64,000 nucleotides of DNA from Nocardia fusca NBRC 14340 (GCF_001618425.1 NZ_BDCU01000018.1:558001-622000); one strand, 5' to 3'. Counted from the first letter of the stretch, positions 21,096 through 30,192 are shown. Program-made: numbers and translations. Notes: generated by a model from the sequence alone, not told the origin.

Positions 21096-22763
21096 GTGAG
21101 CTCTCCCTCGACCAGCAAGCCCGCCATCCTCAGCGTCGACGACGACCCGGGGGTGTCCCGGGCCGTCGTCCGCGATCTGCGGCGCCGGTACGGCGCCGAG
21201 TACCGGATCCTGCGCGCCGAGTCCGGCCCGCAGGCACTCGAGGTGCTGCGCGAGATGAAACTGCGGGGCCAGCCCGTCGCGATACTCATCGCCGATTTCC
21301 GGATGCCGGGGATGGACGGTATCGAGTTCCTCGAACAGGCGATGGACCTCGACCCTTACGCCCGCCGGGTGCTGCTCACCGCCTACGCCGATACGAACGC
21401 CGCCATCGATGCGATCAATGTCGTCGATCTCGATCACTATCTGCTCAAACCGTGGGATCCGCCGGAGGAGAAGCTGTACCCGGTGCTGGACAGCCTGCTG
21501 GATGCCTGGCGCAGCAGCGAGCACCGGCCGGTCCACGGGACCAAGGTCGTCGGCAACCGGTGGTCGCCCCGATCATCGCAGGTCAGGGAATTTTTAGCCC
21601 GTAACCAGCTGCCGTACCGCTGGTTCCTGGCCGACGAACCGGAAGGCGCGCGCCTGCTCGAGGCCGCCGGCGCCGACCCCCGCCGCTGCCCGGTGGTGAT
21701 CACCGAGGGCGGGCAGGCACTGGTCCAGCCCAGCGATGGGGAGCTGGCCGCGAGTGTGGGGCTGAGCACCGAACCTGCCGGCGACTTCTACGACCTCATC
21801 GTCGTCGGCGGCGGGCCGGCCGGGCTCGGCGCCGCGGTGTACGGCGCCTCCGAAGGGCTGCGCACCGTACTGGTCGAACGCACGGCCACCGGCGGCCAGG
21901 CGGGCCAGAGCTCGCGCATCGAGAACTACCTGGGCTTCCCGGACGGGTTGTCCGGGGCACAGCTGGCCGACCGGGCGCGCCGCCAGGCGGCGAAATTCGG
22001 CGCCGAGGTGGTCACCACCCGCGAGGTCGTCGGGCTCGAGGTGAACGGGTCGGCCCGGACCGTGCGGTTCGCCGACGGCGGCGCCCTGTCCGCCCATACC
22101 GTCATCATCGCGACCGGCGTGGACTACCGGCGCCATCCGGCGGCCGGTGTCGACGAGTACACCGGGCGCGGGGTCTACTACGGGTCGGCCATGACCGAGG
22201 CCGCCGAATGCGCCGGTCACGACGTCTATATCGTCGGCGGCGCGAATTCGGCCGGGCAGGCGGCGATGTTCCTGTCCCGCAACGCGCGCACGGTGCACCT
22301 GGTGGTGCGCGGGGACGCGCTGGAGAAGTCCATGTCGCACTATCTGATCCAGCAGATCGCCCAAGTGCCCAATATCCGGGTGCACACCGAGACCGAGGTG
22401 GTCGCGGTGGACGGTGACGACCATCTGGACACCCTGGTCCTGCGCGACAACCGGACCGGCGCCGAGGAGAAAGTGCCCGCCGAACGGCTGTTCCTGTTCA
22501 TCGGCGCCGCCCCGCAAACCGACTGGCTCGACGGCGTGGTGCACCGCGACGCCGCGGGATACGTCCTGGCGGGCCCGGATCTGCTGGTCGACGGTGACCG
22601 GCCGAAGGGCTGGGAGCTGCCGCGGCCGCCGCACCATCTGGAGACCAGCGTGCCGGGGGTTTTCGTGGCCGGGGACGTCCACGCCGAATCCGCCAAGCGG
22701 GTGGCCTCGGCCGTCGGGGAGGGCGCCATGGCCGTCATGCTCGTGCACCGCTACCTGGCATAG
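21096..22763 (+). CDS. Response-regulator receiver fused to thioredoxin-reductase-like FAD oxidoreductase
   Basis: 555 residues from GTG 21096; the upstream TTG 20958 would add 46 residues of poor quality. Residues 10-130 are a CheY-like receiver with the acidic pocket SVDDDPG, phospho-acceptor Asp67 in IADFRMPGMDG and Lys118 in LLKPWDPP. A linker region follows, then an FAD site (VVGGGPAGLGAAVYGASEG) with GGQAGQSSRIENYLGFP. An NAD(P) site (YIVGGANSAGQAAMFLS) and a final FAD segment (PGVFVAGDVHAES) come after it. The redox CxxC of thioredoxin reductases is missing (GVYYGSAMTEA stands there), so the electron acceptor is unknown. The sensor kinase follows after 12 bp, which implies phosphorylation-controlled oxidoreductase activity. 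Confidence 0.85.
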   Translation: MSSPSTSKPAILSVDDDPGVSRAVVRDLRRRYGAEYRILRAESGPQALEVLREMKLRGQPVAILIADFRMPGMDGIEFLEQAMDLDPYARRVLLTAYADTNAAIDAINVVDLDHYLLKPWDPPEEKLYPVLDSLLDAWRSSEHRPVHGTKVVGNRWSPRSSQVREFLARNQLPYRWFLADEPEGARLLEAAGADPRRCPVVITEGGQALVQPSDGELAASVGLSTEPAGDFYDLIVVGGGPAGLGAAVYGASEGLRTVLVERTATGGQAGQSSRIENYLGFPDGLSGAQLADRARRQAAKFGAEVVTTREVVGLEVNGSARTVRFADGGALSAHTVIIATGVDYRRHPAAGVDEYTGRGVYYGSAMTEAAECAGHDVYIVGGANSAGQAAMFLSRNARTVHLVVRGDALEKSMSHYLIQQIAQVPNIRVHTETEVVAVDGDDHLDTLVLRDNRTGAEEKVPAERLFLFIGAAPQTDWLDGVVHRDAAGYVLAGPDLLVDGDRPKGWELPRPPHHLETSVPGVFVAGDVHAESAKRVASAVGEGAMAVMLVHRYLA

Positions 22764-22775
22764 AGGAGACCGAGA

Positions 22776-24233
22776 ATGAGCATCTGCGATCCGGCCGAAC
22801 TGCGGTCGCTGTTCCTGTTCGAGAAACTCGACGATCAGCAGCTGGACTGGTTGTGCGCCGACGGCCGCATCGAAATCGTCGAACCGGGCCCGGTGTACCA
22901 GGAGGGCGATCCGGCGACCTGCTTCTATGTGCTCATGGACGGTGAGGTGCGACTCACCAAACTGTCCGGGGGCCGGGAGATCGAGATGGTACACACCGAC
23001 CATCGCGGCTCCTATGCGGGAGCGTGGACGGCGTATCTGGGCGAGCGGGCCGAGACCCACTACGGCACCTCGCTCTACGTCACCCGTACGTCGCGTTTCT
23101 ATGTGCTGGACGCACAGATCTTCGCGCGGATGATGCACAGCTGGTTCCCGATGGCGGTCCATCTGCTCGAAGGCGCGTTCTTCGGCAACCGCAACACCAA
23201 CGCGCGGATCGCCCAGCGGGAGCGACTGCTCGCCCTCGGCTCACTGTCGGCGGGACTGACCCACGAGCTGAACAATCCGGCCGCGGCCGCCGTCCGGGCG
23301 ACCTCGGGCCTGCGCGACCGGATCGCGGGGATGCGGCACAAGCTCGCCATGATGGCGCAGGGAAAGTTCGATACCGCGGTGTTGGAAACCCTGGTCCGGC
23401 TGCAGGAGGAGGCGGCCGCTCAGGTCGCCAAGGCACCGGAACTCTCGGCGCTCGAGGCGGCCGACCGGGAGGATCTGCTCGGCGAATGGCTCGAGGACCA
23501 CGGGATCCGCGACGGCTGGGAACTGGCACCGAACTATGTCCAGGCCGGCTTCGATACGGATTGGCTCGAACGCGTGGCCGCCACCCTCGAGGGCTGTTCA
23601 CCCCAGGTACTCGAGGGGGCGTTCCGCTGGCTGAACTACACCATCGAGACCGAATTGCTGATGAACGAGATCGCCGATTCCACCACCCGTATCTCGACCC
23701 TGGTGGACGCGGCCAAACAGTACTCCCAGATGGACCGGGCGCCGTTCCAGGTGGTGGACCTGCACGAACTCCTGGACAGCACACTGGTGATGCTCAGCCG
23801 CAAGATCGGTGACTCCATCGAGGTGGTCAAGGACTACGACCGCGCCCTGCCCCAGGTGCCCTGCTACGCCGCCGAACTCAACCAGGTGTGGACGAACCTG
23901 ATCGACAACGCGGTGTACGCGATGGCGGGCAGCGGGACGTTGACCCTGAGTACCCGGCTCGAGAACGACTGTGCGGTCGTCGTGGTCGCCGATACCGGGC
24001 CCGGCATCCCGGACGATGTGCAGGGCCGCATCTTCGAACCGTTCTTCACCACGAAACCCGTCGGCGAGGGCACCGGGCTCGGCCTCGATATCTCGTTCCG
24101 CATCGTCGTCGACAAGCACGGCGGGGACATCCGGGTCGATTCGCGGCCCGGCGACACCCGTTTCACGGTGTGGCTTCCGCTCACCCGCGCCGAGGACGAG
24201 CCGGCGGACACCGCCGACGCGGACGGTGCCTGA
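22776..24233 (+). CDS. Cyclic-nucleotide-binding-domain sensor histidine kinase
   Basis: 485 residues. Residues 1-135 form a Crp-like cyclic-nucleotide-binding fold (VYQEGDPATCFYVLMDGEV). The dimerisation helix carries His163 in GLTHELNNPAAAA. An inserted helical segment follows, then a HATPase domain with N box (NQVWTNLIDNAVYAM), G1 (VVVADTGPGIPDD), F box (IFEPFFTTK) and G2 (GEGTGLGLDIS). No transmembrane segment is visible, so it should be cytoplasmic. GAGGAGAC lies just upstream of ATG 22776. It is cotranscribed with the receiver-oxidoreductase, its likely phosphotransfer partner. Ligand unknown. Confidence 0.88.
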   Translation: MSICDPAELRSLFLFEKLDDQQLDWLCADGRIEIVEPGPVYQEGDPATCFYVLMDGEVRLTKLSGGREIEMVHTDHRGSYAGAWTAYLGERAETHYGTSLYVTRTSRFYVLDAQIFARMMHSWFPMAVHLLEGAFFGNRNTNARIAQRERLLALGSLSAGLTHELNNPAAAAVRATSGLRDRIAGMRHKLAMMAQGKFDTAVLETLVRLQEEAAAQVAKAPELSALEAADREDLLGEWLEDHGIRDGWELAPNYVQAGFDTDWLERVAATLEGCSPQVLEGAFRWLNYTIETELLMNEIADSTTRISTLVDAAKQYSQMDRAPFQVVDLHELLDSTLVMLSRKIGDSIEVVKDYDRALPQVPCYAAELNQVWTNLIDNAVYAMAGSGTLTLSTRLENDCAVVVVADTGPGIPDDVQGRIFEPFFTTKPVGEGTGLGLDISFRIVVDKHGGDIRVDSRPGDTRFTVWLPLTRAEDEPADTADADGA

Positions 24234-24303
24234 ACCCGCGGACCCGTAAGCCCATCACCGGCAACGGGATCCGGGCGTCGGCCCGGTGTCCGGCCGCCGG
24301 TCG

Positions 24304-24381
24304 TTACGCTGACGCCAGGTTGGTGGGGCGCGACGACGAGAGACGGGCCTGCACAGCGAGCCGGTCGTTGATGATTTCCAC
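24304..24381 (-). CDS. Candidate 25-residue small protein downstream of FAD hydroxylase
   Basis: A short frame from GTG 24381 (AAAGGA eight bases upstream) encodes a peptide beginning MEIINDRLAVQARLSSS and ending NLASA. It lies 33 bp after the FAD hydroxylase stop on the same strand. About 80% of its codons end in G or C, as expected for real coding in this genome. It has no Cys and no known leader motif. It could be a chance frame; I infer coding from ribosome site, position and codon bias only. Confidence 0.3.
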   Translation of the reverse strand: MEIINDRLAVQARLSSSRPTNLASA

Positions 24382-24414
24382 TGTCGTATTCCTTTGCTGG
24401 AGGAAGTCCGCGGG

Positions 24415-25560
24415 TCAGCGACGGTCGAGACCGGACAATCGCCAGGCGAGCTTGTTACGCACCAGCGCCGTCTTGCCCGCCAACCGCATGGCGGTGTTGC
24501 GGATCGGGCGCACCGCGGCCGGCATCGTCGCCAGCGAGGTGAGCCGCCCGGCGATCGAGACCACGGCCTCGGTGGTGCCGCGCCGCGCCGCCGCATGCTC
24601 GTCGAGCAGTTCCGGTGACTCGCCGCGCAGCACCCGGGAGAGGGCCGTCGCGGCGGTGACCGCGTCCTCGATCCCCAGGTTCATTCCCTGTCCACCGGCC
24701 GGCGAGTGCACATGGGCGGCGTCACCCGCCAGGAGGATGCGACCGTCCCGGAAACGGTCGGCGATGCGGTGGTGCACGCGGAAGCGCGAGCCCCAGACCA
24801 CTTCCTCGACCACCGCCGGCCGGGCCTTCGGACCGCGTTCGTCCAGCAGCCGCTGTACGAAGGCGACGTCGGGCTCGGGCGGTGCCTCGTCCACGGTGGC
24901 CACGATCCGGTACATCTCGTCCGGCAGCGGTGCCACGACGACCAACCCGGCCGGGGAGAAGTACAGGATCACCTCGTCCTTGGGAACCCCACCGGAGACC
25001 CGCACATCGGCCAGGCTGAACGATTCGGCGTAACTGCCCCCGGCGAACCCGATACCGGCCTGTTCGCGCACCGTGCTGTGCAGGCCGTCCGCGCCGATCA
25101 GGTAGCGGGCGCGGATCCGCTCTCCGTCGGAGAGGGTGGCCGTCACCAGTTCGGCGTCCTGCACCACCGCGGTCACCTCGACGGGACGCCGCACCGCTAC
25201 GCCGAGTTCGGTCAGTCGGTGCAGGATGAATTTCTCGGTATCGGCCTGCGAGATCATCAGCGTGTAGGGGTAGGCGGTGGGGAGCCGGTCGAAAGGGACG
25301 GCGATCAGCACCTTGTCCCGATCCCGGATGGTGAAGTCGGGTGTGTGCAGACCGCGGCCGACCAGCGGCCGCGTCACACCGTAGGGCTCCAGCAACTCGA
25401 GGGTGTGGGGATGGACCACCGCCGCCCGGGAGGTGTTCGCGCCCTCGGCCTGGCTGTCGACGATCACGACATCGTGGCCGAGCTGGGTCAGTACGACGGC
25501 TGCGGTGAGACCGACCGGACCCGCGCCGACGATCAGGACATCTGCGATTTCGGTGGTCAT
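24415..25560 (-). CDS. FAD-dependent aromatic hydroxylase (PheA/TfdB type)
   Basis: 381 residues from ATG 25560; ATG was preferred over the upstream start because the FAD fold begins at once (VLIVGAGPVGLTAAVVLTQLG). The second FAD motif is GRILLAGDAAHVHSPAGGQG, with MNLGIEDAVTAATAL after it and a DG-type motif (YLIGADGLHSTVR) in the middle. Class A flavin hydroxylases of this kind use NAD(P)H and O2 to hydroxylate phenolic rings. The substrate cannot be read from sequence. It is divergent from a TetR gene with three palindromic sites between them, so substrate-induced control is likely. Confidence 0.85.
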   Translation of the reverse strand: MTTEIADVLIVGAGPVGLTAAVVLTQLGHDVVIVDSQAEGANTSRAAVVHPHTLELLEPYGVTRPLVGRGLHTPDFTIRDRDKVLIAVPFDRLPTAYPYTLMISQADTEKFILHRLTELGVAVRRPVEVTAVVQDAELVTATLSDGERIRARYLIGADGLHSTVREQAGIGFAGGSYAESFSLADVRVSGGVPKDEVILYFSPAGLVVVAPLPDEMYRIVATVDEAPPEPDVAFVQRLLDERGPKARPAVVEEVVWGSRFRVHHRIADRFRDGRILLAGDAAHVHSPAGGQGMNLGIEDAVTAATALSRVLRGESPELLDEHAAARRGTTEAVVSIAGRLTSLATMPAAVRPIRNTAMRLAGKTALVRNKLAWRLSGLDRR

Positions 25561-25583
25561 CGTTCTACCTGCTCCCAGGAGGT

Positions 25584-25653
25584 CAACACTTGTTGGCATC
25601 CACGGTATGCCGGGCCACGCCGCTTGTCAACACTCGTTGGCCTACACTTGTTG
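25584..25653. promoter_or_regulatory. Three TetR operator-like palindromes
   Basis: CAACACTTGTTG (25584-25595), CAACACTCGTTG (25628-25639) and CTACACTTGTTG (25642-25653) lie between the divergent hydroxylase and TetR genes. Each is a 5-bp inverted repeat around a 2-bp centre (CAACA-CT-TGTTG). The third ends 2 bp before the TetR start, which suggests autoregulation. Confidence 0.7.
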
Positions 25654-25655
25654 AC

Positions 25656-26228
25656 ATGAGAAGATCCTCAGAAGAGACGAAGGCGGTCATCCTCACCGCG
25701 GCCCGCGAGCGCTTCGCCGCCGACGGGTACGACCGGGCGACGATCCGCGCGATCGCCGCCGACGCCGACATCGACCCGGCCATGGTGATGCGGTACTACG
25801 GCACCAAGGAACGCCTGTTCGCGGCGGCTGCCGAATTCGATCTGGAATTACCGGATCTCACGGAGGTACCACGCGATCGGATCGGCTCGGCCCTGGTGGC
25901 CCACTTCCTGGATCGCTGGGAGCGCGACGAAACCCTGCTGATCCTGCTGCGGGCCGGGGTCACCAACCCGGCGGCGGCCGACCGGATGCGATCGATCTTC
26001 GCGACGCAGCTGGGACCGGTGATCGCGAAAGCCGGCGACGACCCGCGGGAAGCACCCGTGCGCGCGGGTCTGGCGGCGTCCCAGATCCTGGGTATGGCGC
26101 TGTGCCGATTCGTCCTGGCATTTCCGCCGGTGGCCGCCATGACCGGGCCGGAGGTCATCGCCTGGCTGGGGCCGACGATCCAGTGCTATCTGACCGGGCC
26201 GGTACCGGAGAGCTCGCCGGCACGGTGA
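25656..26228 (+). CDS. TetR-family regulator
   Basis: 190 residues from ATG 25656; the upstream in-frame start at 25590 would run through the operators. The HTH is DRATIRAIAADADIDPAMVM followed by RYYGTKERLF, the usual TetR DNA-binding signature, with a helical ligand domain after it (ATQLGPVIAKAG ... PEVIAWLG). It is divergent from the FAD hydroxylase and most likely represses it and itself. Ligand unknown, probably the hydroxylase substrate. Confidence 0.88.
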   Translation: MRRSSEETKAVILTAARERFAADGYDRATIRAIAADADIDPAMVMRYYGTKERLFAAAAEFDLELPDLTEVPRDRIGSALVAHFLDRWERDETLLILLRAGVTNPAAADRMRSIFATQLGPVIAKAGDDPREAPVRAGLAASQILGMALCRFVLAFPPVAAMTGPEVIAWLGPTIQCYLTGPVPESSPAR

Positions 26229-26273
26229 TACCGATCGTCGGCCGGACGAGTGGCCGGTACCGCGAGCCGGGCG

Positions 26274-27440
26274 TCACCGGTGCCAGGCCGGCACCGCGCC
26301 GGCGACACTGCTGATCCGCGCCTGGTACCGCGCCACGAACGGCAGTACCTGCTGCGCGATCACCTTGTTGTATTCGGCGGGACGCTGCCGCGGATTCGCG
26401 TGACCGGTGCCCCGCGGCTTCACGACCAGCAGGTTCCCGTTCACTCCCCCGACCTTGTCGATCAGGACCTGCTGGGTGCGCGCGACATCCACCACCCGGT
26501 CCCGGCCCGCGTCGTGCGGGCGGATGAAGACGATGGCCGGACGTGGTTTGCCGTGCGCGGGCTTGGACACCGCGCGCAGATCGTCGGTCGCTCCGCCGGC
26601 CACGATCGCCAGGAACTGAGCCTCGATCAACCCGTTGCTGGCAGCGTCGGCATTGAAGATCTTGTCCCGGAGCACCTCTCCCACCGCCTTCCGGAACTCG
26701 TCGAACCGGATACCCGGGACACCGCCGTGGTCGAGGTAACTCTCCCGGCGCGCATAGGTTTCCACCGCGGTGCGCAGTCCCCGGCTCTCCCGGGCGCCGG
26801 GGAGCCAGCCCATCCAGCGCACCATGTCCTCACCCAGACCGCGGCTCTCCGGGCGGACCGCGCCGAGGTCCAGTGGTGTGCAGTCGAGCAGCACGCCCAC
26901 CAATCTGCGGTCGCTCCCGATATGGATGTGCTCGGCGACCTCGAGTGCGATCACGCCGCCCATACTGTGCCCCGTCAGCACGATATTGCGCACCCCCGAC
27001 ATGACCGCGGCCCGAATGATCAGATCGGCGATCACCTCGGTGTCGATACCGCGGTTGTCGTAGCGGATGGCCCAGACCGCGCCCATCTCGCGCAGCGCCG
27101 GAAGCGCGGCGGCCGTATCGCTGGCGTTGAGATTGCCGAGTCCCACCAGATCCACGACAGCTGTATCGCGTTTACCCGGGTCCACCGGTTCGGCGATCGG
27201 TAACAGCGCAGGCTCGGTCAGCGCCAGGCGCACACGTTCCGGCTCGACATCGTGCGCCCAGTACTGTGCGAACGCGACCCCCGCGATCATCAGCAGTACG
27301 GCTACCCGAAACAACGCCAGTCTGGTGCGGCGCAACGTCTTCCATCCGTGGCCCGGGCGTGTCTCGCGCAACCTGGCCCGGCGACGTTCGTCGCTCCAGT
27401 CCGCGACGGTGGACGGATGCCATTCGTCCAACGGCGACAT
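26274..27440 (-). CDS. Membrane-anchored alpha/beta-hydrolase
   Basis: 388 residues. A transmembrane helix near residues 40-62 (LFRVAVLLMIAGVAFAQYW) follows a basic, Arg-rich cytoplasmic tail, so the catalytic part should lie outside the membrane. The nucleophile is in LTGHSMGGVIALEVA; the catalytic His is likely in RGTGHANPR. A family name beyond alpha/beta-hydrolase is not justified. It converges with the TetR gene ending at 26228 and shares no obvious operon with it. Confidence 0.75.
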   Translation of the reverse strand: MSPLDEWHPSTVADWSDERRRARLRETRPGHGWKTLRRTRLALFRVAVLLMIAGVAFAQYWAHDVEPERVRLALTEPALLPIAEPVDPGKRDTAVVDLVGLGNLNASDTAAALPALREMGAVWAIRYDNRGIDTEVIADLIIRAAVMSGVRNIVLTGHSMGGVIALEVAEHIHIGSDRRLVGVLLDCTPLDLGAVRPESRGLGEDMVRWMGWLPGARESRGLRTAVETYARRESYLDHGGVPGIRFDEFRKAVGEVLRDKIFNADAASNGLIEAQFLAIVAGGATDDLRAVSKPAHGKPRPAIVFIRPHDAGRDRVVDVARTQQVLIDKVGGVNGNLLVVKPRGTGHANPRQRPAEYNKVIAQQVLPFVARYQARISSVAGAVPAWHR

Positions 27441-27513
27441 GACTCCACTGTAGGTGCACGCGCGCCGGTGCCCAGGGAGCGCGGCGGGTGACCATTACCG
27501 CGCCGCCGCGGTA

Positions 27514-28137
27514 TCAGTCCTTGCGGACACCGTCGACCAGCAGCCGCCGGATCGCCCGGTTCAACGCGGCGATGGCCGCCTCGTCCGGATCACGCAGCCC
27601 GTGCACCACCCCGGCGAGCAGCATTCCCGTGACCGCCCGGGCGGTGTTGATCGTGTCGAGATCCGCGCGCAGATAGCCGAGTTCGACGCCGTGGTCCAGG
27701 TATCCGGCGGTCAGCGCGTCGGCGGTGTCGAGCAGCCCGTAGAGACGCTTGGTGAGTTCGTCGTCGATACCGGTGGCGTGGAACAGCAGCAGCTGGGCCA
27801 CACGCCGGTCTTCGATGAGGATGCGGGTGAGCGCGACACCGATCCGGTCGATCTGTTCCCGATACTGATCGAGGGTGGTCGCGGCGTCGGGCGCGTTGTC
27901 GGTCCCCAGCGCCTCGATTATCCGAGTCGCCAGATCGTCGATCACATGGTCGATGATGTCGCGTTTGTTGCTGAAGTAGCGATAGAAGGTGCCGTGGCCG
28001 ATACCCAGCTCGGTCGCGATATCGGCGATCCCGGTCGCGTGATAGCCCTTCTCGGCGAAACAGACGAAGGCGGTATCGATGATCTCCTGACGGAGCTCGG
28101 CCTTACGGCGTTCGGCCCGGGTCGGTGGCTTCGTCAC
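27514..28137 (-). CDS. TetR-family regulator of the adjacent monooxygenase
   Basis: 207 residues from GTG 28137; ATG 28179 would place the start inside a palindromic operator, so GTG is preferred. The HTH is GIADIATELGIGHGTFYRYF followed by SNKRDIIDHV. The rest is an all-helical ligand-binding part. It is divergent from the Baeyer-Villiger monooxygenase at 28221, as in the EthR/EthA pair, and probably represses it. Confidence 0.85.
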   Translation of the reverse strand: MTKPPTRAERRKAELRQEIIDTAFVCFAEKGYHATGIADIATELGIGHGTFYRYFSNKRDIIDHVIDDLATRIIEALGTDNAPDAATTLDQYREQIDRIGVALTRILIEDRRVAQLLLFHATGIDDELTKRLYGLLDTADALTAGYLDHGVELGYLRADLDTINTARAVTGMLLAGVVHGLRDPDEAAIAALNRAIRRLLVDGVRKD

Positions 28138-28143
28138 GCCACC

Positions 28144-28181
28144 GATGATACTGTCATCACAAGCGGAATGATATGTCATTC
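28144..28181. promoter_or_regulatory. Two TetR operator-like palindromes
   Basis: GATGA-TACTG-TCATC (28144-28158) and GAATGA-TATG-TCATTC (28166-28181) are both perfect inverted repeats of the same half-site. They sit between the divergent TetR and monooxygenase genes and ahead of both chosen starts. Confidence 0.7.
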
Positions 28182-28220
28182 TGTGATTAATCGTTCAGCA
28201 GAACAGCAGGAGGTTTCGGC

Positions 28221-29711
28221 GTGGCACCTCGATACGACGCCGTGGTGGTCGGTGCCGGGTTCGGTGGTATGGGGGCCGGTATCCAGCTCGACCGGCTCGG
28301 CCTGCACGATTACGTGATCCTCGAACGGGAATCCGATCTCGGTGGCACCTGGCATGTCAACCGGTACCCCGGCCTGGCGGTCGATATCGCTTCGGTGACC
28401 TACTCCTATTCCTTCGAACCCAACCCCAACTGGTCGCGCCTGTTCGCGCCCGGAGCGGAACTCAAGAAGTACGCCGATCACGTGGCCGACAAATACGGCC
28501 TGCGCGAACGGATGCGTTTCGGCACCTCCGTCGACAGCGCCCGCTGGGATGCCGAACACCAGTGCTGGGTGGTCACCGTCGCCGGCGGCGAAACGCTGAC
28601 CGCACGTTATCTGCTGACCGCGACCGGTTTCCTCTCCCAGCCCTATACCCCGCCGTTCCCCGGTATCGAGACCTTCGCCGGCAAGATCATCCACACGACG
28701 GCCTGGGACGACACCTACGACCTCACCGACCGCCGGGTCGCGATCATCGGTACCGGCGCCACCAGCGTGCAACTCGTCCCCGAGGTCGCGGACCGGGCAC
28801 GCGAACTCACCGTGTTCCAGCGCACCCCGATCTGGGTGGTGCCCAAGGTCGATATGCCGATCCCGCCCGCGGTGCAGCGCCTGTTCGCGCGCGTCCCGGT
28901 CACCCAGAAGGCCGCGCGGCTGGCCAATACCACCGCGCTGGAAGCGCTCATGGTAATCGGTGTCCTGCACTACAAACAGGCCAAACCCCTGAACAAGGCG
29001 GCGGCCCTGCTGGCCAAGGCGCATCTGCGCGCCCAGGTCCGCGACAAGCGGACGCGGGAGCTGCTCACCCCCGACTACGATTTCGGCTGTAAACGCCCGA
29101 CCTTCTCCAACCGCTACTTCGCGACCTTCAACGAACCCCACGTCCGGTTGGAGACCGGCGGTATCGAGCGGATCGAACCGGACGGGATCGTTACCGCCAC
29201 AGGCGCGAAGACCGAGATCGACACCCTGGTGCTGGCCACCGGATTCAATCTCTGGGATGTGAACTTCCCGGCCATCGAGATCATCGGCCGCGATGGCGTG
29301 AATCTCGGTAAATTCTGGCGGGACAACCGGTTCCAGGCCTACGAGGGCATCACCGTGCCGAAGTTCCCGAATTTTCTCAGCCTCAACAGCCCCTACTCCT
29401 ACAGCGGCCTGTCCTACTTCACCACCATCGAGGCACAGATGAAACATATGGCCCGGCTCTTCGGGGAGCTGGCCCGCCGCGGCGAGACCACCTTCGAGGT
29501 CAGTGCCCGCGCCAATACCGAGTTCCTGGACCGGGTCACCGGCAAGCTCGGTTCCTCGGTGTTCTACGGCGGCGACTGCGCCACCGCCCGCAGCTACTAC
29601 TTCAACCAGCACGGCGAGGCAGCCCTGCTGCGCCCGACCAGCACGGTCAACGCTCACCGCGAGGCGGTGCGTTTCCCGCTCGACGATTACCTGTACGGCC
29701 GGGCCGGCTGA
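28221..29711 (+). CDS. Flavin-containing Baeyer-Villiger monooxygenase
   Basis: 496 residues from GTG 28221 with AGGAGG 8 bp upstream. The FAD site is VVVGAGFGGMGAGIQLDRLG, and GGTWHVNRYPGLAVDI follows it. The Baeyer-Villiger fingerprint FxGxxxHTxxW is present as FAGKIIHTTAW. The NADPH site is VAIIGTGATSVQLVPEVAD, and ATGF closes the fold. The enzyme should insert oxygen next to a ketone or oxidise sulfur or thioamide groups. Substrate unknown. A strong hairpin follows at 29779. Confidence 0.9.
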   Translation: MAPRYDAVVVGAGFGGMGAGIQLDRLGLHDYVILERESDLGGTWHVNRYPGLAVDIASVTYSYSFEPNPNWSRLFAPGAELKKYADHVADKYGLRERMRFGTSVDSARWDAEHQCWVVTVAGGETLTARYLLTATGFLSQPYTPPFPGIETFAGKIIHTTAWDDTYDLTDRRVAIIGTGATSVQLVPEVADRARELTVFQRTPIWVVPKVDMPIPPAVQRLFARVPVTQKAARLANTTALEALMVIGVLHYKQAKPLNKAAALLAKAHLRAQVRDKRTRELLTPDYDFGCKRPTFSNRYFATFNEPHVRLETGGIERIEPDGIVTATGAKTEIDTLVLATGFNLWDVNFPAIEIIGRDGVNLGKFWRDNRFQAYEGITVPKFPNFLSLNSPYSYSGLSYFTTIEAQMKHMARLFGELARRGETTFEVSARANTEFLDRVTGKLGSSVFYGGDCATARSYYFNQHGEAALLRPTSTVNAHREAVRFPLDDYLYGRAG

Positions 29712-29778
29712 CCCGGCCCGGCAGGCCCGCCTCCGATCCGAGTCCAGGCGGACGAATCGGGAGCCGCCCCTGCCGCAA

Positions 29779-29822
29779 CGAACGGCCGGTCGGATCGCCC
29801 TGGCGATCCGACCGGCCGTTCG
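29779..29822. terminator. Bidirectional hairpin terminator
   Basis: Perfect 19-bp inverted repeat (29779-29797 with 29804-29822) around the 6-base loop CCCTGG, with no T-run. It sits between the convergent monooxygenase and WXG100 genes and can serve both. Confidence 0.8.
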
Positions 29823-29843
29823 CGGAAACACATGCTCCCGTCG

Positions 29844-30143
29844 TCAGCTGAAGGCCGCGAAACCGTCGCCGATCTTCTTGTCGGTCTGCAGCGCCCGGTG
29901 CAGTGCGTTCTCCACCGCGATGGCGAGCTGGTCCAGTTTGTGCAGGGTGTCTTCGAGTTCGGTGTTCACCGCGCGATGGGCCGCTTCGAATCCTTCCTGG
30001 GCGCCCTGGCTGGCCATGGCGTTGAGGAAGTTGGTCTTGGCGGTGGCCAGGGCCTCGATCTCACCCTGGATCTTGCTGCCCTCGGAGTTCAGGGCGTCGA
30101 ACAGCGCCTCCATCGCCGGGCGGTCGTACAGAATCGTGGTCAT
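29844..30143 (-). CDS. WXG100-family (ESX) protein
   Basis: 99 residues, the usual WXG100 size. Two long helices (EGSKIQGEIEALATAKTNF and VNTELEDTLHKLDQLAIAVE) are joined by ASQGAQEGF; the Trp of W-x-G is replaced. No YxxxD/E export signal is visible near the C-terminus, where the sequence is TDKKIGDGFAAF. AAAGGA precedes ATG 30143. Third gene of the minus-strand run that starts with the EspC-like gene at 31046; likely forms a heterodimer with the neighbouring WXG100 protein (inference). Confidence 0.8.
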   Translation of the reverse strand: MTTILYDRPAMEALFDALNSEGSKIQGEIEALATAKTNFLNAMASQGAQEGFEAAHRAVNTELEDTLHKLDQLAIAVENALHRALQTDKKIGDGFAAFS

Positions 30144-30192
30144 ATCCGATTCCTTTTCGGTGAAACGTGTGGGTCGAATTGTCGGAGGTGGG

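Noticed and set aside
28176..29831. Long minus-strand frame opposite the Baeyer-Villiger monooxygenase
   Set aside because: It is antisense to a gene with all expected flavin motifs and shows no domain itself.
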